This document shows positions 1 to 5,925 of a stretch of 5,926 nt of DNA, one piece after another. A program made the position numbers and the translations under genes. Where the stretch lies: positions 1 to 5,926 of the forward strand of contig QQUK01000019.1 of the NCBI GenBank assembly GCA_008501655.1, written 5' to 3'. This stretch comes from Calditrichota bacterium (lineage in GTDB: Bacteria; Zixibacteria; MSB-5A5; GN15; FEB-12). Under the pieces are notes generated by a model. That model saw nothing but the letters and a program-made list of their open reading frames with translations. It was not told where the DNA came from and did no database searches. The stretch's first letter is position 1. Every line of letters starts with the position of its first letter.

Positions 1-9
1 TTTGTTATC

Positions 10-879
10 CTAATCAACTGAATTTTGTAATATATCCTTCAGTTTCTGCCTAATTTTGTCAACCGAAACGGTATAATCAAGATAGAGGTAAACCGTTCCC
101 AAAATATCAGCCGAAATCCGTGTCCAATTCTGGAACGGTTTTTCTATGAAATAGCTGATTGGAAGAACCAATCTCCGTAAATCCCAGATTCGGACAACGA
201 CATACGTTAACGTAATCTCTTCAATCCTCCCCCATTCGTTTTCAACTATGACAACATCGTCAAGCCGTATCGGCTGTGTGATAGCTATTTGAATCCCCGC
301 TAAAAGATTCCCTAATATCTTCTGAGCAGCAAAACCAATTACAAGACCTATTATCCCCGCCGATGCCAGAATACCTGTACCAAGTTTTCTGAATGTTTCA
401 AATGATAATGCAAACCCGCCAACAGCTAGAATAATAATAAATACGATAGCTATCCGTCTGAGAATTTTAACCTGCGTATGAACCTGCCGCGCCCGTAGAT
501 TATCTTTTACATCGACTTCGTAATGATGTAAAATAGTCTCTTCGATAACATAAATCAGTTTAATAGCAGACACGATCACACTTACCAATAAACAAAATGA
601 AATCATATACAACGAAATATCAGCAAACAAAGCAGGTGTATTATCATATACCTGTTTAAGTGCTACATAGATTATAATTGATACTAATAGATACCGTGTT
701 GGTTTGTACCACTTTTGATTTAATAGTTTGAAAAAATTAGTTTCGGAATGTTTTGAAAATTTGGTATAGAGTCTCCAGGTAACTGCATGAATTATTAATC
801 CAATAACATACCCACCCACAATTGCACCTATTCCCCAGAGATACGGTTTGACAGTGTTTACTATAATTTCAATATTCAT
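10..879 (-). CDS. MscS-family mechanosensitive channel, probably truncated at its C-terminus
   Basis: Inner-membrane channel of the small-conductance mechanosensitive family, which opens under membrane tension to release solutes. Hydrophobic segments are near residues 13-35, 61-78, 88-112, 141-160 and 166-203. The last is the Gly/Ala-rich pore helix (LASAGIIGLVIGFAAQ, then ILGNLLAGIQIAI). The beta-domain follows at about 202-254: QPIRLDDVV, EWGRIEEITLTYVVVRIWD, RRLVLPISYFIEKPFQNWTR. This is the subfamily with extra N-terminal helices rather than the three-helix E. coli MscS. Only about 35 residues follow NWTR, ending YLDYTVSVDKIRQKLKDIL-QNSVD, so most of the cytosolic alpha/beta cage domain is missing. 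The frame stops at TAG (12-10) and the next codons read D-N-K. This resembles the family's usual S-P-L-W-D-G-K, with TAG in place of the Trp codon. It may be a nonsense mutation, a recoded codon or a real short form. ATG at 879 overlaps the hydrolase stop (ATGA). It is the last gene of the block and suggests an osmotic role for the operon. Confidence 0.85.
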   Translation of the reverse strand: MNIEIIVNTVKPYLWGIGAIVGGYVIGLIIHAVTWRLYTKFSKHSETNFFKLLNQKWYKPTRYLLVSIIIYVALKQVYDNTPALFADISLYMISFCLLVSVIVSAIKLIYVIEETILHHYEVDVKDNLRARQVHTQVKILRRIAIVFIIILAVGGFALSFETFRKLGTGILASAGIIGLVIGFAAQKILGNLLAGIQIAITQPIRLDDVVIVENEWGRIEEITLTYVVVRIWDLRRLVLPISYFIEKPFQNWTRISADILGTVYLYLDYTVSVDKIRQKLKDILQNSVD

Positions 880-886
880 GAATATT
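871..886. repeat. 16-base perfect palindrome over the channel start codon
   Basis: AATATTCATGAATATT reads the same on both strands and includes the hydrolase stop TGA and the overlapping channel ATG. In RNA it could form a weak six-pair A-U stem with the ATG in the CAUG loop. The bases also encode the end of the hydrolase and the first codons of the channel, so chance is a fair explanation. Confidence 0.4.
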
Positions 887-1628
887 CTTCTAAATGACTT
901 TCAATCTCATCAATTGCTTCTTGGGTTTTTAAAATTCTGGTATATCTATCCCGTAAAGTAGCGATTGTAAAATCATGACGTTCGGGTGTTACCGATGTAC
1001 ATCCGTCCTCGATAAGTGTCACCAGAAACCCGAGATCCGAGGCATCACGCACAGTAGTTGAGACACATTCTTCGGTATATACTCCGGTTACCCATAATGA
1101 ATCTATATTCATATTCTTTAATACATAATAAATATTCGATGATACAAAAACGCCACTCGAAGTTTTGTTGATAACAATCTCATCTCCGACAGGTGCTACC
1201 TCTTCTAAGAACTCAGCCTCTTTAGAACCGGGAGGTGCCAATAGGTTAAGATGTTTGTGACCGTTGCTCCGGTCTCGACCGTCTTGTGTAAGCGATTGAA
1301 TTCGAATATGTACAACTTCTAAATTCTGATTTCTAAAACAATCCTGCAGTTTTCTCACATTCGGAAGTACTACATTTTGTAAACTTTTAAAATAATACTC
1401 CTGTGCTTCAATAGGAACACCGGACGTCGTAATGTCAGAAAAAACGCCATGACCTTCGGCAGCATCAAGGTACTGCATATCGATACAAAGTAAAGCGATA
1501 TTTCTTTTTTTAATCGCTACCGGTCTGTCGGGGTGTTCAATAATAGATTCACGGTAGGAATCTTTTAACGGGTCAACATCGATATATTTTGGATCAATAT
1601 TGTTTTTAAATTCTTTTTCTTTGCTCAT
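876..1628 (-). CDS. Isochorismatase-fold cysteine hydrolase (putative amidase)
   Basis: Cytosolic hydrolase of the isochorismatase-like superfamily, which includes nicotinamidase, N-carbamoylsarcosine amidohydrolase and ureidoacrylate amidohydrolase. With the start used here it has 250 residues. The triad is complete: Asp50 in LLCIDMQ, Lys155 in INKTSSGVF and Cys188 in TGVYTEECVS. The presence of the cysteine points to amide or ureide hydrolysis rather than the cysteine-free isochorismatase chemistry. ATG at 1628 is preferred because it lies two bases after the stop of the M20 gene. The frame stays open to an ATG at 1706, but those 26 codons overlap the M20 coding end and do not look like this family. 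The ribosome site is weak, so translation is probably coupled to the M20 gene. The N-terminal ~40 residues are polar and precede the core fold. In context it probably removes the amide made by the AsnB-type enzyme, or a carbamoyl group; the exact substrate is not visible. It overlaps the channel gene by four bases (ATGA). Confidence 0.88.
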   Translation of the reverse strand: MSKEKEFKNNIDPKYIDVDPLKDSYRESIIEHPDRPVAIKKRNIALLCIDMQYLDAAEGHGVFSDITTSGVPIEAQEYYFKSLQNVVLPNVRKLQDCFRNQNLEVVHIRIQSLTQDGRDRSNGHKHLNLLAPPGSKEAEFLEEVAPVGDEIVINKTSSGVFVSSNIYYVLKNMNIDSLWVTGVYTEECVSTTVRDASDLGFLVTLIEDGCTSVTPERHDFTIATLRDRYTRILKTQEAIDEIESHLEEYS

Positions 1629-1630
1629 TC

Positions 1631-2866
1631 TTAACTGTCTGCCATCTTTAAAAGTGATTGTAAATAGAGATTCGCACCAATCTCCATATCTTCCCAATAT
1701 GTCCATTCAGCAGGTGAATGCGACCGTCCGTCTTTACTCGGAACAAAAATCATTCCAACCGGGGCAATCCGGGAGATTATCTGAGCATCATGTACCGCAC
1801 CGCTGTTGATATTTCGATACATGATATCCATTGATTCCGCTGTATCTTGAATGACATCAATAATGTCTTTACTGCATCGAACCGGATCGATTTCTGAAAT
1901 TATATCAAACTCAAACATAAGCATCCGCCTTCTTGCGATAGCCGAAAGTGCTCTCCGGCAGGCATCGGAAAGTTCATCTAAAATCTTGTTGTCAATATCC
2001 CGCATATCCAGAGAAAACTCAACCTGACCGGGGACAGTATTCGCCATTCCGGGGAAAAGGTCGACCTTACCGATTGTAGCAACTGACTCATCAGAACCGT
2101 GTTCTTCTATTATACGCGGAATCTCTCCGGCAAACTCTGCAAGTCCACTGAATGCATCGGTTCGCATTTTCATTGGAGTCGTTCCGGCATGGTCGGCATT
2201 CCCTATCAAACGGATATTCCATTTTCTCAAACCGGTGATTCCTTCAACAATACCAACGTTCAGCTTTTCTTTATCTAAGACCGGACCCTGTTCGATATGC
2301 AACTCAAGATATGCTTTAATCATCCCCTGATTTCTTCGTGCATGTAATATATCATTGACATCAAACCCATGAAGTGCCATTTCATCTTTGAGATAATTAC
2401 CATAAAGATCTACGGCATTAACTAAATCTTCCGGTGTTATCTCACCACTAAGGGCCAATGAACCAAGCGGACCACCGAATCTGCCCTCTTCGTCTGAAAA
2501 AGCAACCATCTCAATGGGGTGTTTTGTTTCAATGTTATTTTCCTTGATACACCGGAGAGATTCCAGTGCCACAAGAACACCAAGTCCCCCATCAAGATTA
2601 CCACCACACGGTACAGAATCAAGATGTGAACCGATAAGGATACACGGCGAATCATCCGGTTTTGTAATTCTTCCAAAGACATTAGCAGCACCATCGGAAG
2701 ATGCAATCAGCCCTGCCTCAGAAAGTTTTGCTTTGAGCCATTCACGGGCTAGAATATCAGATTCAGAAAATGCCTGCCGGTAGATACCGCCGTCATCAGC
2801 TAAACCAATCCTGCGAAGTTCTTCTAAGTCAGATTTTAGTCGTTCAAAATTTACAGCTATACTCAC
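1631..2866 (-). CDS. M20 family N-carbamoyl-amino-acid hydrolase / allantoate amidohydrolase-like
   Basis: Two-metal cytosolic hydrolase of the hydantoinase/carbamoylase branch of peptidase family M20 (relatives AllC, L-N-carbamoylase, beta-ureidopropionase). This branch cleaves ureido groups to the amine, CO2 and ammonia. Its 411 residues match the family's usual length. The metal and catalytic residues are in order: His81 in GSHLDSV, Asp92 in GGNLDGG, Glu126-Glu127 in SDEEGRFGG, His190 in LELHIEQGP and His383 in RSHSPAE. The dimer-domain His226 (NADHAGTTP) is present, as are Asn276 (MANTVPG) and Arg289 (MRDID), which in relatives hold the substrate carboxylate. Retention of Arg289 suggests a substrate with a free carboxylate, so an amidated compound might first need de-amidation. 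GTG at 2866 is chosen because AAAGG lies seven bases upstream; that motif overlaps the stop of the amidotransferase, so the two are probably coupled. An ATG four bases earlier is out of frame. Likely role: reversal of the carbamoylation made by the first gene. Allantoate is possible but no other purine-catabolic gene is present. Confidence 0.88.
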   Translation of the reverse strand: MSIAVNFERLKSDLEELRRIGLADDGGIYRQAFSESDILAREWLKAKLSEAGLIASSDGAANVFGRITKPDDSPCILIGSHLDSVPCGGNLDGGLGVLVALESLRCIKENNIETKHPIEMVAFSDEEGRFGGPLGSLALSGEITPEDLVNAVDLYGNYLKDEMALHGFDVNDILHARRNQGMIKAYLELHIEQGPVLDKEKLNVGIVEGITGLRKWNIRLIGNADHAGTTPMKMRTDAFSGLAEFAGEIPRIIEEHGSDESVATIGKVDLFPGMANTVPGQVEFSLDMRDIDNKILDELSDACRRALSAIARRRMLMFEFDIISEIDPVRCSKDIIDVIQDTAESMDIMYRNINSGAVHDAQIISRIAPVGMIFVPSKDGRSHSPAEWTYWEDMEIGANLYLQSLLKMADS

Positions 2867-2873
2867 ACATTCG

Positions 2874-2878
2874 CCTTT
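2874..2878 (-). promoter_or_regulatory. Ribosome binding site of the M20 hydrolase, overlapping the preceding stop
   Basis: AAAGG lies seven bases before the GTG start at 2866 and shares bases with the TAA stop (2879-2877) of the amidotransferase. This decides for GTG over the nearby out-of-frame ATG and implies translational coupling. Confidence 0.65.
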
Positions 2879-4853
2879 ATACTGTCGCCAGTGATTTTAT
2901 CTCTGTGTTAGCGATAAAATGGTCATGTAAAATATGAAGCCCTAAGAGATGATTGACTAAAGCATCCTTCCGCACAAGAGAAACCGGGTCATTATCCTGT
3001 TTATATTCAGATATAAATGTCTGCAGTCTTTTTAAATCAAACAGACCGGTCTCTTTTATCTTGTCTTCGTTCATGAACCGGTCAAGCAGTTCGTTTAATG
3101 CATTCTTTTTGTTCTCTTCGGTATGTCCGGGAGGAGCCATAAAAGCAAACTTTTCCCGTTTATATAATGTTTCCGGTAATATCTCTTTCATAGCTTCTCG
3201 AAGAATATACTTTTCTGTATTCCCTTTGATACGGAATTTTGGAGGAATGGTAGTAGCCATCTCGGCAACATAATGATCTAAAAATGCCGGACGCGACTCC
3301 ATTGCATTTGCCATATCAACCCGGTCGCCACCCCAGTTGAGAATTTGACATTCGAGCATCGTTTTTACCCAGGTATACTGCGAAATATCAAGCGGGTGCC
3401 TCCCCTGAATCATTTTATCATCCATTGAATCGGCAATTGCTTCTATAGGGTCATAATCTTTGATAGCATCTAAGATGTCATCATGTAATAGCGGTCTGGC
3501 TATCGCAAGTGTCTGCATCCACGGTTGAATCCAAGACGGTGTAAACCCGCAGAGTTTTTCAAACGAAGGATGTGACATCTCATCTTCGGCAAGAATCGCA
3601 CCTTTGAAAATCTCATTGTTTGCTTCAAGCACTTTTTGATATTCTTCTCTTGTCGCATCATCGGTGAGACCATGCTTAAACATATCCTTTTTAAACATCG
3701 GATATCCGCCGAACAGTTCATCAGAACCTTCACCTGTAACAACTACTTTGTATCCACATTCATGAACCCGCCGGCTCATACAATATTTAGCAACCCCAAG
3801 CGTATTATAAAATGTCCGCTCAGCATGCCACATCGTATTGATATAATTATCACCATACAAATCAGTAGCTTTGAGATTCAAAACTTCCTGATCAGCCTGC
3901 GTCATATCCGCCATCTCTTTGGCAATATGAGATTCATCATAATCTTTATGATCAAATGCGATTGTAAATGCTTTCACCGGAGACTGCTGTGTTGACGATG
4001 CCAGTCCGAGCATGGAACAGGAGTCAATACCGCCGGATAGATAACAACCAACCGGAACATCGGCCTCAAGACGATAATTTACCGCTTCAAGAAGTTTTTC
4101 TTGTATCTGGCTAATATATTCTTTTTCAGTTTTAACATTGTTATGTTCTTCTTTTTCAGGGAATGTCATATCCCAGTAGCAATGTTCCTTTATATCAAAC
4201 GAATCACCACGGGCTGTTATAATTATCATATGACCCGGTTTGACTGCATGAATATCTTTGTAGGTTGTTGTACCCGGCACCATGGTATGCATCAGCTGAT
4301 GCAGGACATCTTTATTGGAAAATTCTTTAGGAATATCCGGATGCGTGAAGAGTGATTTAATCTCTGAAGCATAAAAAGCTTTTCCGTTTTTGATATGGTA
4401 GTACAGTGGTTTGATACCAAACCGGTCACGTACTAATATCATTCGTTTCTGTGTTTTATCAAAGAGTGCAAAAGCAAATTCACCGCGGAGATGTTCTACA
4501 AAATCAAGTCCGTGTTTGTTGTATAAATGCAGAGCTATCTCACTGTCAGATTTTGTTGAAAATCTTGCTCCCTGCAGATTCAGATCTGCACGGATTTTTT
4601 TGTAATTGTAAAACTCACCGTTGGTGGTCAGGATATGATCTTTATTTTTCGCATACAAAGGCTGGTCACCTGTGTGCAGGTCAATAATTGATAGTCTTGT
4701 ATGACCCATTGCCAGACCATTGGTTTCATCAATATAGTAACCTTTACCATCAGGTCCCCGGTGGTGGAGTACCGAAAGCATTTTGGTAAGCTGTTCTTTT
4801 GAAGAACCTTTATCTATAGCAGCAGCATGAAAAAATCCAGCTATTCCGCACAT
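2877..4853 (-). CDS. Class-B asparagine-synthetase-type glutamine amidotransferase
   Basis: Cytosolic enzyme that uses glutamine and ATP to convert a carboxylate into an amide through an acyl-adenylate. The N-terminal class II glutaminase domain starts with the nucleophile Cys2 (MCGIAGFF). It also has HRGPD 31-35, RLSIIDL 53-59, NGEFYNY 78-84, SDSE 102-105 and RDRFGIKPLYY 142-152. The synthetase domain carries the ATP loop SGGIDS 273-278, GEGSDELFGGY 374-384, DRVDMANAMESRPAFLDH 510-527 and a C-terminal EKYILREAMKEILP stretch 547-560. At 658 residues it is longer than E. coli AsnB (554) and nearer to the longer AsnB/AsnO forms. ATG at 4853 is fixed by the required Met-Cys and by GGAG five bases upstream. 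It could simply make asparagine. However, AsnB-type enzymes also amidate other substrates, as in NAGGN synthesis, and its place between a carbamoyltransferase and ureido/amide hydrolases suggests it amidates a carbamoylated amino acid. Family is certain; the acceptor cannot be read from the sequence. Confidence 0.92.
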   Translation of the reverse strand: MCGIAGFFHAAAIDKGSSKEQLTKMLSVLHHRGPDGKGYYIDETNGLAMGHTRLSIIDLHTGDQPLYAKNKDHILTTNGEFYNYKKIRADLNLQGARFSTKSDSEIALHLYNKHGLDFVEHLRGEFAFALFDKTQKRMILVRDRFGIKPLYYHIKNGKAFYASEIKSLFTHPDIPKEFSNKDVLHQLMHTMVPGTTTYKDIHAVKPGHMIIITARGDSFDIKEHCYWDMTFPEKEEHNNVKTEKEYISQIQEKLLEAVNYRLEADVPVGCYLSGGIDSCSMLGLASSTQQSPVKAFTIAFDHKDYDESHIAKEMADMTQADQEVLNLKATDLYGDNYINTMWHAERTFYNTLGVAKYCMSRRVHECGYKVVVTGEGSDELFGGYPMFKKDMFKHGLTDDATREEYQKVLEANNEIFKGAILAEDEMSHPSFEKLCGFTPSWIQPWMQTLAIARPLLHDDILDAIKDYDPIEAIADSMDDKMIQGRHPLDISQYTWVKTMLECQILNWGGDRVDMANAMESRPAFLDHYVAEMATTIPPKFRIKGNTEKYILREAMKEILPETLYKREKFAFMAPPGHTEENKKNALNELLDRFMNEDKIKETGLFDLKRLQTFISEYKQDNDPVSLVRKDALVNHLLGLHILHDHFIANTEIKSLATV

Positions 4854-4858
4854 AACTT

Positions 4859-4862
4859 CTCC
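4859..4862 (-). promoter_or_regulatory. Ribosome binding site of the amidotransferase
   Basis: GGAG sits five bases before ATG 4853, within the 28-base gap after the carbamoyltransferase stop. It fixes the start that exposes the catalytic Met-Cys. No room for a promoter is apparent in this gap. Confidence 0.7.
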
Positions 4863-4881
4863 GTAATCTTTAGTTGGTTAT

Positions 4882-5838
4882 TTACACAAATGGTATGTCA
4901 TCTGGCAATCTGTCAAATCGATCGAGCATCGAAATCATCAATGCCTGCCGTACAAAAACTGCCCCGTGTGCCTGTGTAAAATATAAATTGTGATCTGTCT
5001 CGTCTAAATTGGTGTTGAGTTCATCAAGCCGCGCAAGCGGATGCAGAACAACAGCGTCAGATTTTAATTTACTCCCTTTATGCAGTTTAAATCTGCTGTC
5101 CAGTGTTTTATATCCATCGCCTAAAAATGCTATTGAGTTCATGTAAATAACATCGAGTTCACTGATAACTTCATTAATGTCATTAGTGATATGCGGATGG
5201 ACATCTGCTTCCTCTAGTTTTTGAGTAAGAATTGCACCAAGGGGGTCAGCTAGTTCTGACACAATATGAATCTCTTTAATATTTTCTTTAAACAAAAGTG
5301 ACATCTCCAAAAACGACCGAACTGCACGCATTGAACCAGGTGTTCCCAATATGCCAAGTGTTATCTTCTCGTCATCTTTAACAACACCTTTTAGTTTTGG
5401 ATTCCATTTGAGTATCGCATACCAATCAGCAAGAGCCTGGGTAGGATGTTCACCGGTTCCGTTTCCTGCATTGATTAATGGGAGACGCAGTTTTTCATGG
5501 ATTTCGTTTATTGAATTTGTATCGGTGTGACGCATTATGACAAGATCACCATACGCATTCATCATCTCTCCAATATCAGCAAGTGATTCCCCTTTGGCAG
5601 AACCGGTTGTCTTGCCATCGGGGATACTGATAACTTTGGCATCGAGTCTAAGCGCTGCTGACTCAAATGAAAGCCGTGTCCGGGTGCTCGCTTCAAAAAA
5701 AGCGGTGATAACAATCAACTCATCAAGCGGGTGACTTGAAGCTATCTCGGTGACTTCCAAAAGGGCGGCAAATTTGCAAAGCTCTAATACCAGCTCTTTG
5801 TCAAATTGTTCAACCGAGACACATGATTTACCGGTCAA
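4882..5838 (-). CDS. Aspartate-carbamoyltransferase-like enzyme with altered acceptor site
   Basis: Cytosolic carbamoyltransferase of the ATCase/OTCase superfamily, 318 residues, close to the usual 300-310 of PyrB. The carbamoyl-phosphate signature STRTR is at 51-55, the mobile-loop KGE at 82-84 (E. coli Lys84), MRH at 102-104 (Arg105) and HPTQ at 131-134 (His134, Gln137). Arg171 in GSMRAVRS matches Arg167, which binds the alpha-carboxylate of aspartate. The acceptor loop differs: E. coli TRVQ, where Arg229 and Gln231 hold the beta-carboxylate of aspartate, reads NSIA here (234-237). HPLPR becomes HPLAR (266-270), losing the proline of the cis Leu-Pro pair. I infer an acceptor that keeps an alpha-carboxylate but is not aspartate, such as glutamine. 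No pyrI or other pyrimidine gene adjoins. It is the first gene of the block, 28 bases ahead of the amidotransferase. The start is uncertain: TTG at 5838 lacks a good ribosome site, and the frame stays open back to a stop at 5898-5896. Family is certain; substrate is not. Confidence 0.9.
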   Translation of the reverse strand: MTGKSCVSVEQFDKELVLELCKFAALLEVTEIASSHPLDELIVITAFFEASTRTRLSFESAALRLDAKVISIPDGKTTGSAKGESLADIGEMMNAYGDLVIMRHTDTNSINEIHEKLRLPLINAGNGTGEHPTQALADWYAILKWNPKLKGVVKDDEKITLGILGTPGSMRAVRSFLEMSLLFKENIKEIHIVSELADPLGAILTQKLEEADVHPHITNDINEVISELDVIYMNSIAFLGDGYKTLDSRFKLHKGSKLKSDAVVLHPLARLDELNTNLDETDHNLYFTQAHGAVFVRQALMISMLDRFDRLPDDIPFV

Positions 5839-5880
5839 CTTCTGTAATATCTTGGTTTCAATCGTTTCCTTGGTTAACAG

Positions 5881-5886
5881 CTCCTC
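5881..5886 (-). promoter_or_regulatory. GAGGAG Shine-Dalgarno-like motif before the carbamoyltransferase
   Basis: GAGGAG is the best ribosome-site match upstream of the first gene, but no ATG, GTG or TTG lies 5-10 bases after it in the right frame. CTG follows immediately and ATT lies 18 bases later. A second match, AAGGA (5871-5867), ends four bases before that ATT (5862-5860). TTG at 5838 is about 42 bases downstream of GAGGAG. The motif therefore suggests that the true start may be upstream of TTG. Confidence 0.35.
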
Positions 5887-5895
5887 AGGGTTTGG

Positions 5896-5925
5896 TTACA
5901 GTCCCGGTGAGTCGACCGGGTTTTC
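5896..5925 (-). other. Possible 3' end of an upstream reading frame
   Basis: Reading leftward from the window edge, one frame gives E-N-P-V-D-S-P-G-L and then TAA at 5898-5896. If real, this is the end of a gene just upstream, and the GAGGAG that follows at 5886-5881 would serve the carbamoyltransferase in a longer operon. Nine codons prove nothing, and a GC-rich inverted repeat occupies the same bases, so a plain intergenic leader is just as likely. Confidence 0.15.
5903..5924 (+). terminator. GC-rich hairpin followed by TTTT (possible plus-strand terminator)
   Basis: CCCGGT at 5903-5908 and ACCGGG at 5915-5920 are perfectly complementary around a six-base loop, and four T follow on the plus strand. 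This is the minimal form of an intrinsic terminator for rightward transcription. No rightward gene is visible here, so it may instead be a leader structure of the leftward operon, lying about 65 bases before the TTG start. The stem is only six pairs and the T run only four. Confidence 0.35.

Noticed and set aside
1629..1706. 26-codon N-terminal extension of the isochorismatase-fold gene starting at ATG 1706
   Set aside because: It overlaps the conserved C-terminal coding end of the M20 hydrolase in another frame, while ATG 1628 sits neatly two bases after that gene's stop.
2437..2706. Minus-strand alternate frames at 2437-2706 and 3500-3742
   Set aside because: They are out-of-frame readings inside the M20 and amidotransferase genes.
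876..2866. Allantoin/allantoate or general purine catabolism operon
   Set aside because: The M20 enzyme alone would allow it, but there is no allantoinase, ureidoglycolate enzyme or purine transporter, and an AsnB-type synthetase does not fit.
2868..2870. ATG just upstream of the M20 GTG start
   Set aside because: It is in a different frame from the M20 protein; GTG 2866 has a well-spaced AAAGG.
2953..3273. Plus-strand open frames such as 2953-3273, 3636-3995, 4101-4355, 2514-2783 and 5537-5734
   Set aside because: They lie opposite strongly conserved minus-strand genes and their translations show no recognisable domain or consistent ribosome site.
4882..5838. Ordinary pyrimidine-pathway PyrB
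   Set aside because: Considered first because of the STRTR and HPTQ motifs, but the residues that bind the aspartate beta-carboxylate are replaced and no pyrimidine gene is nearby.
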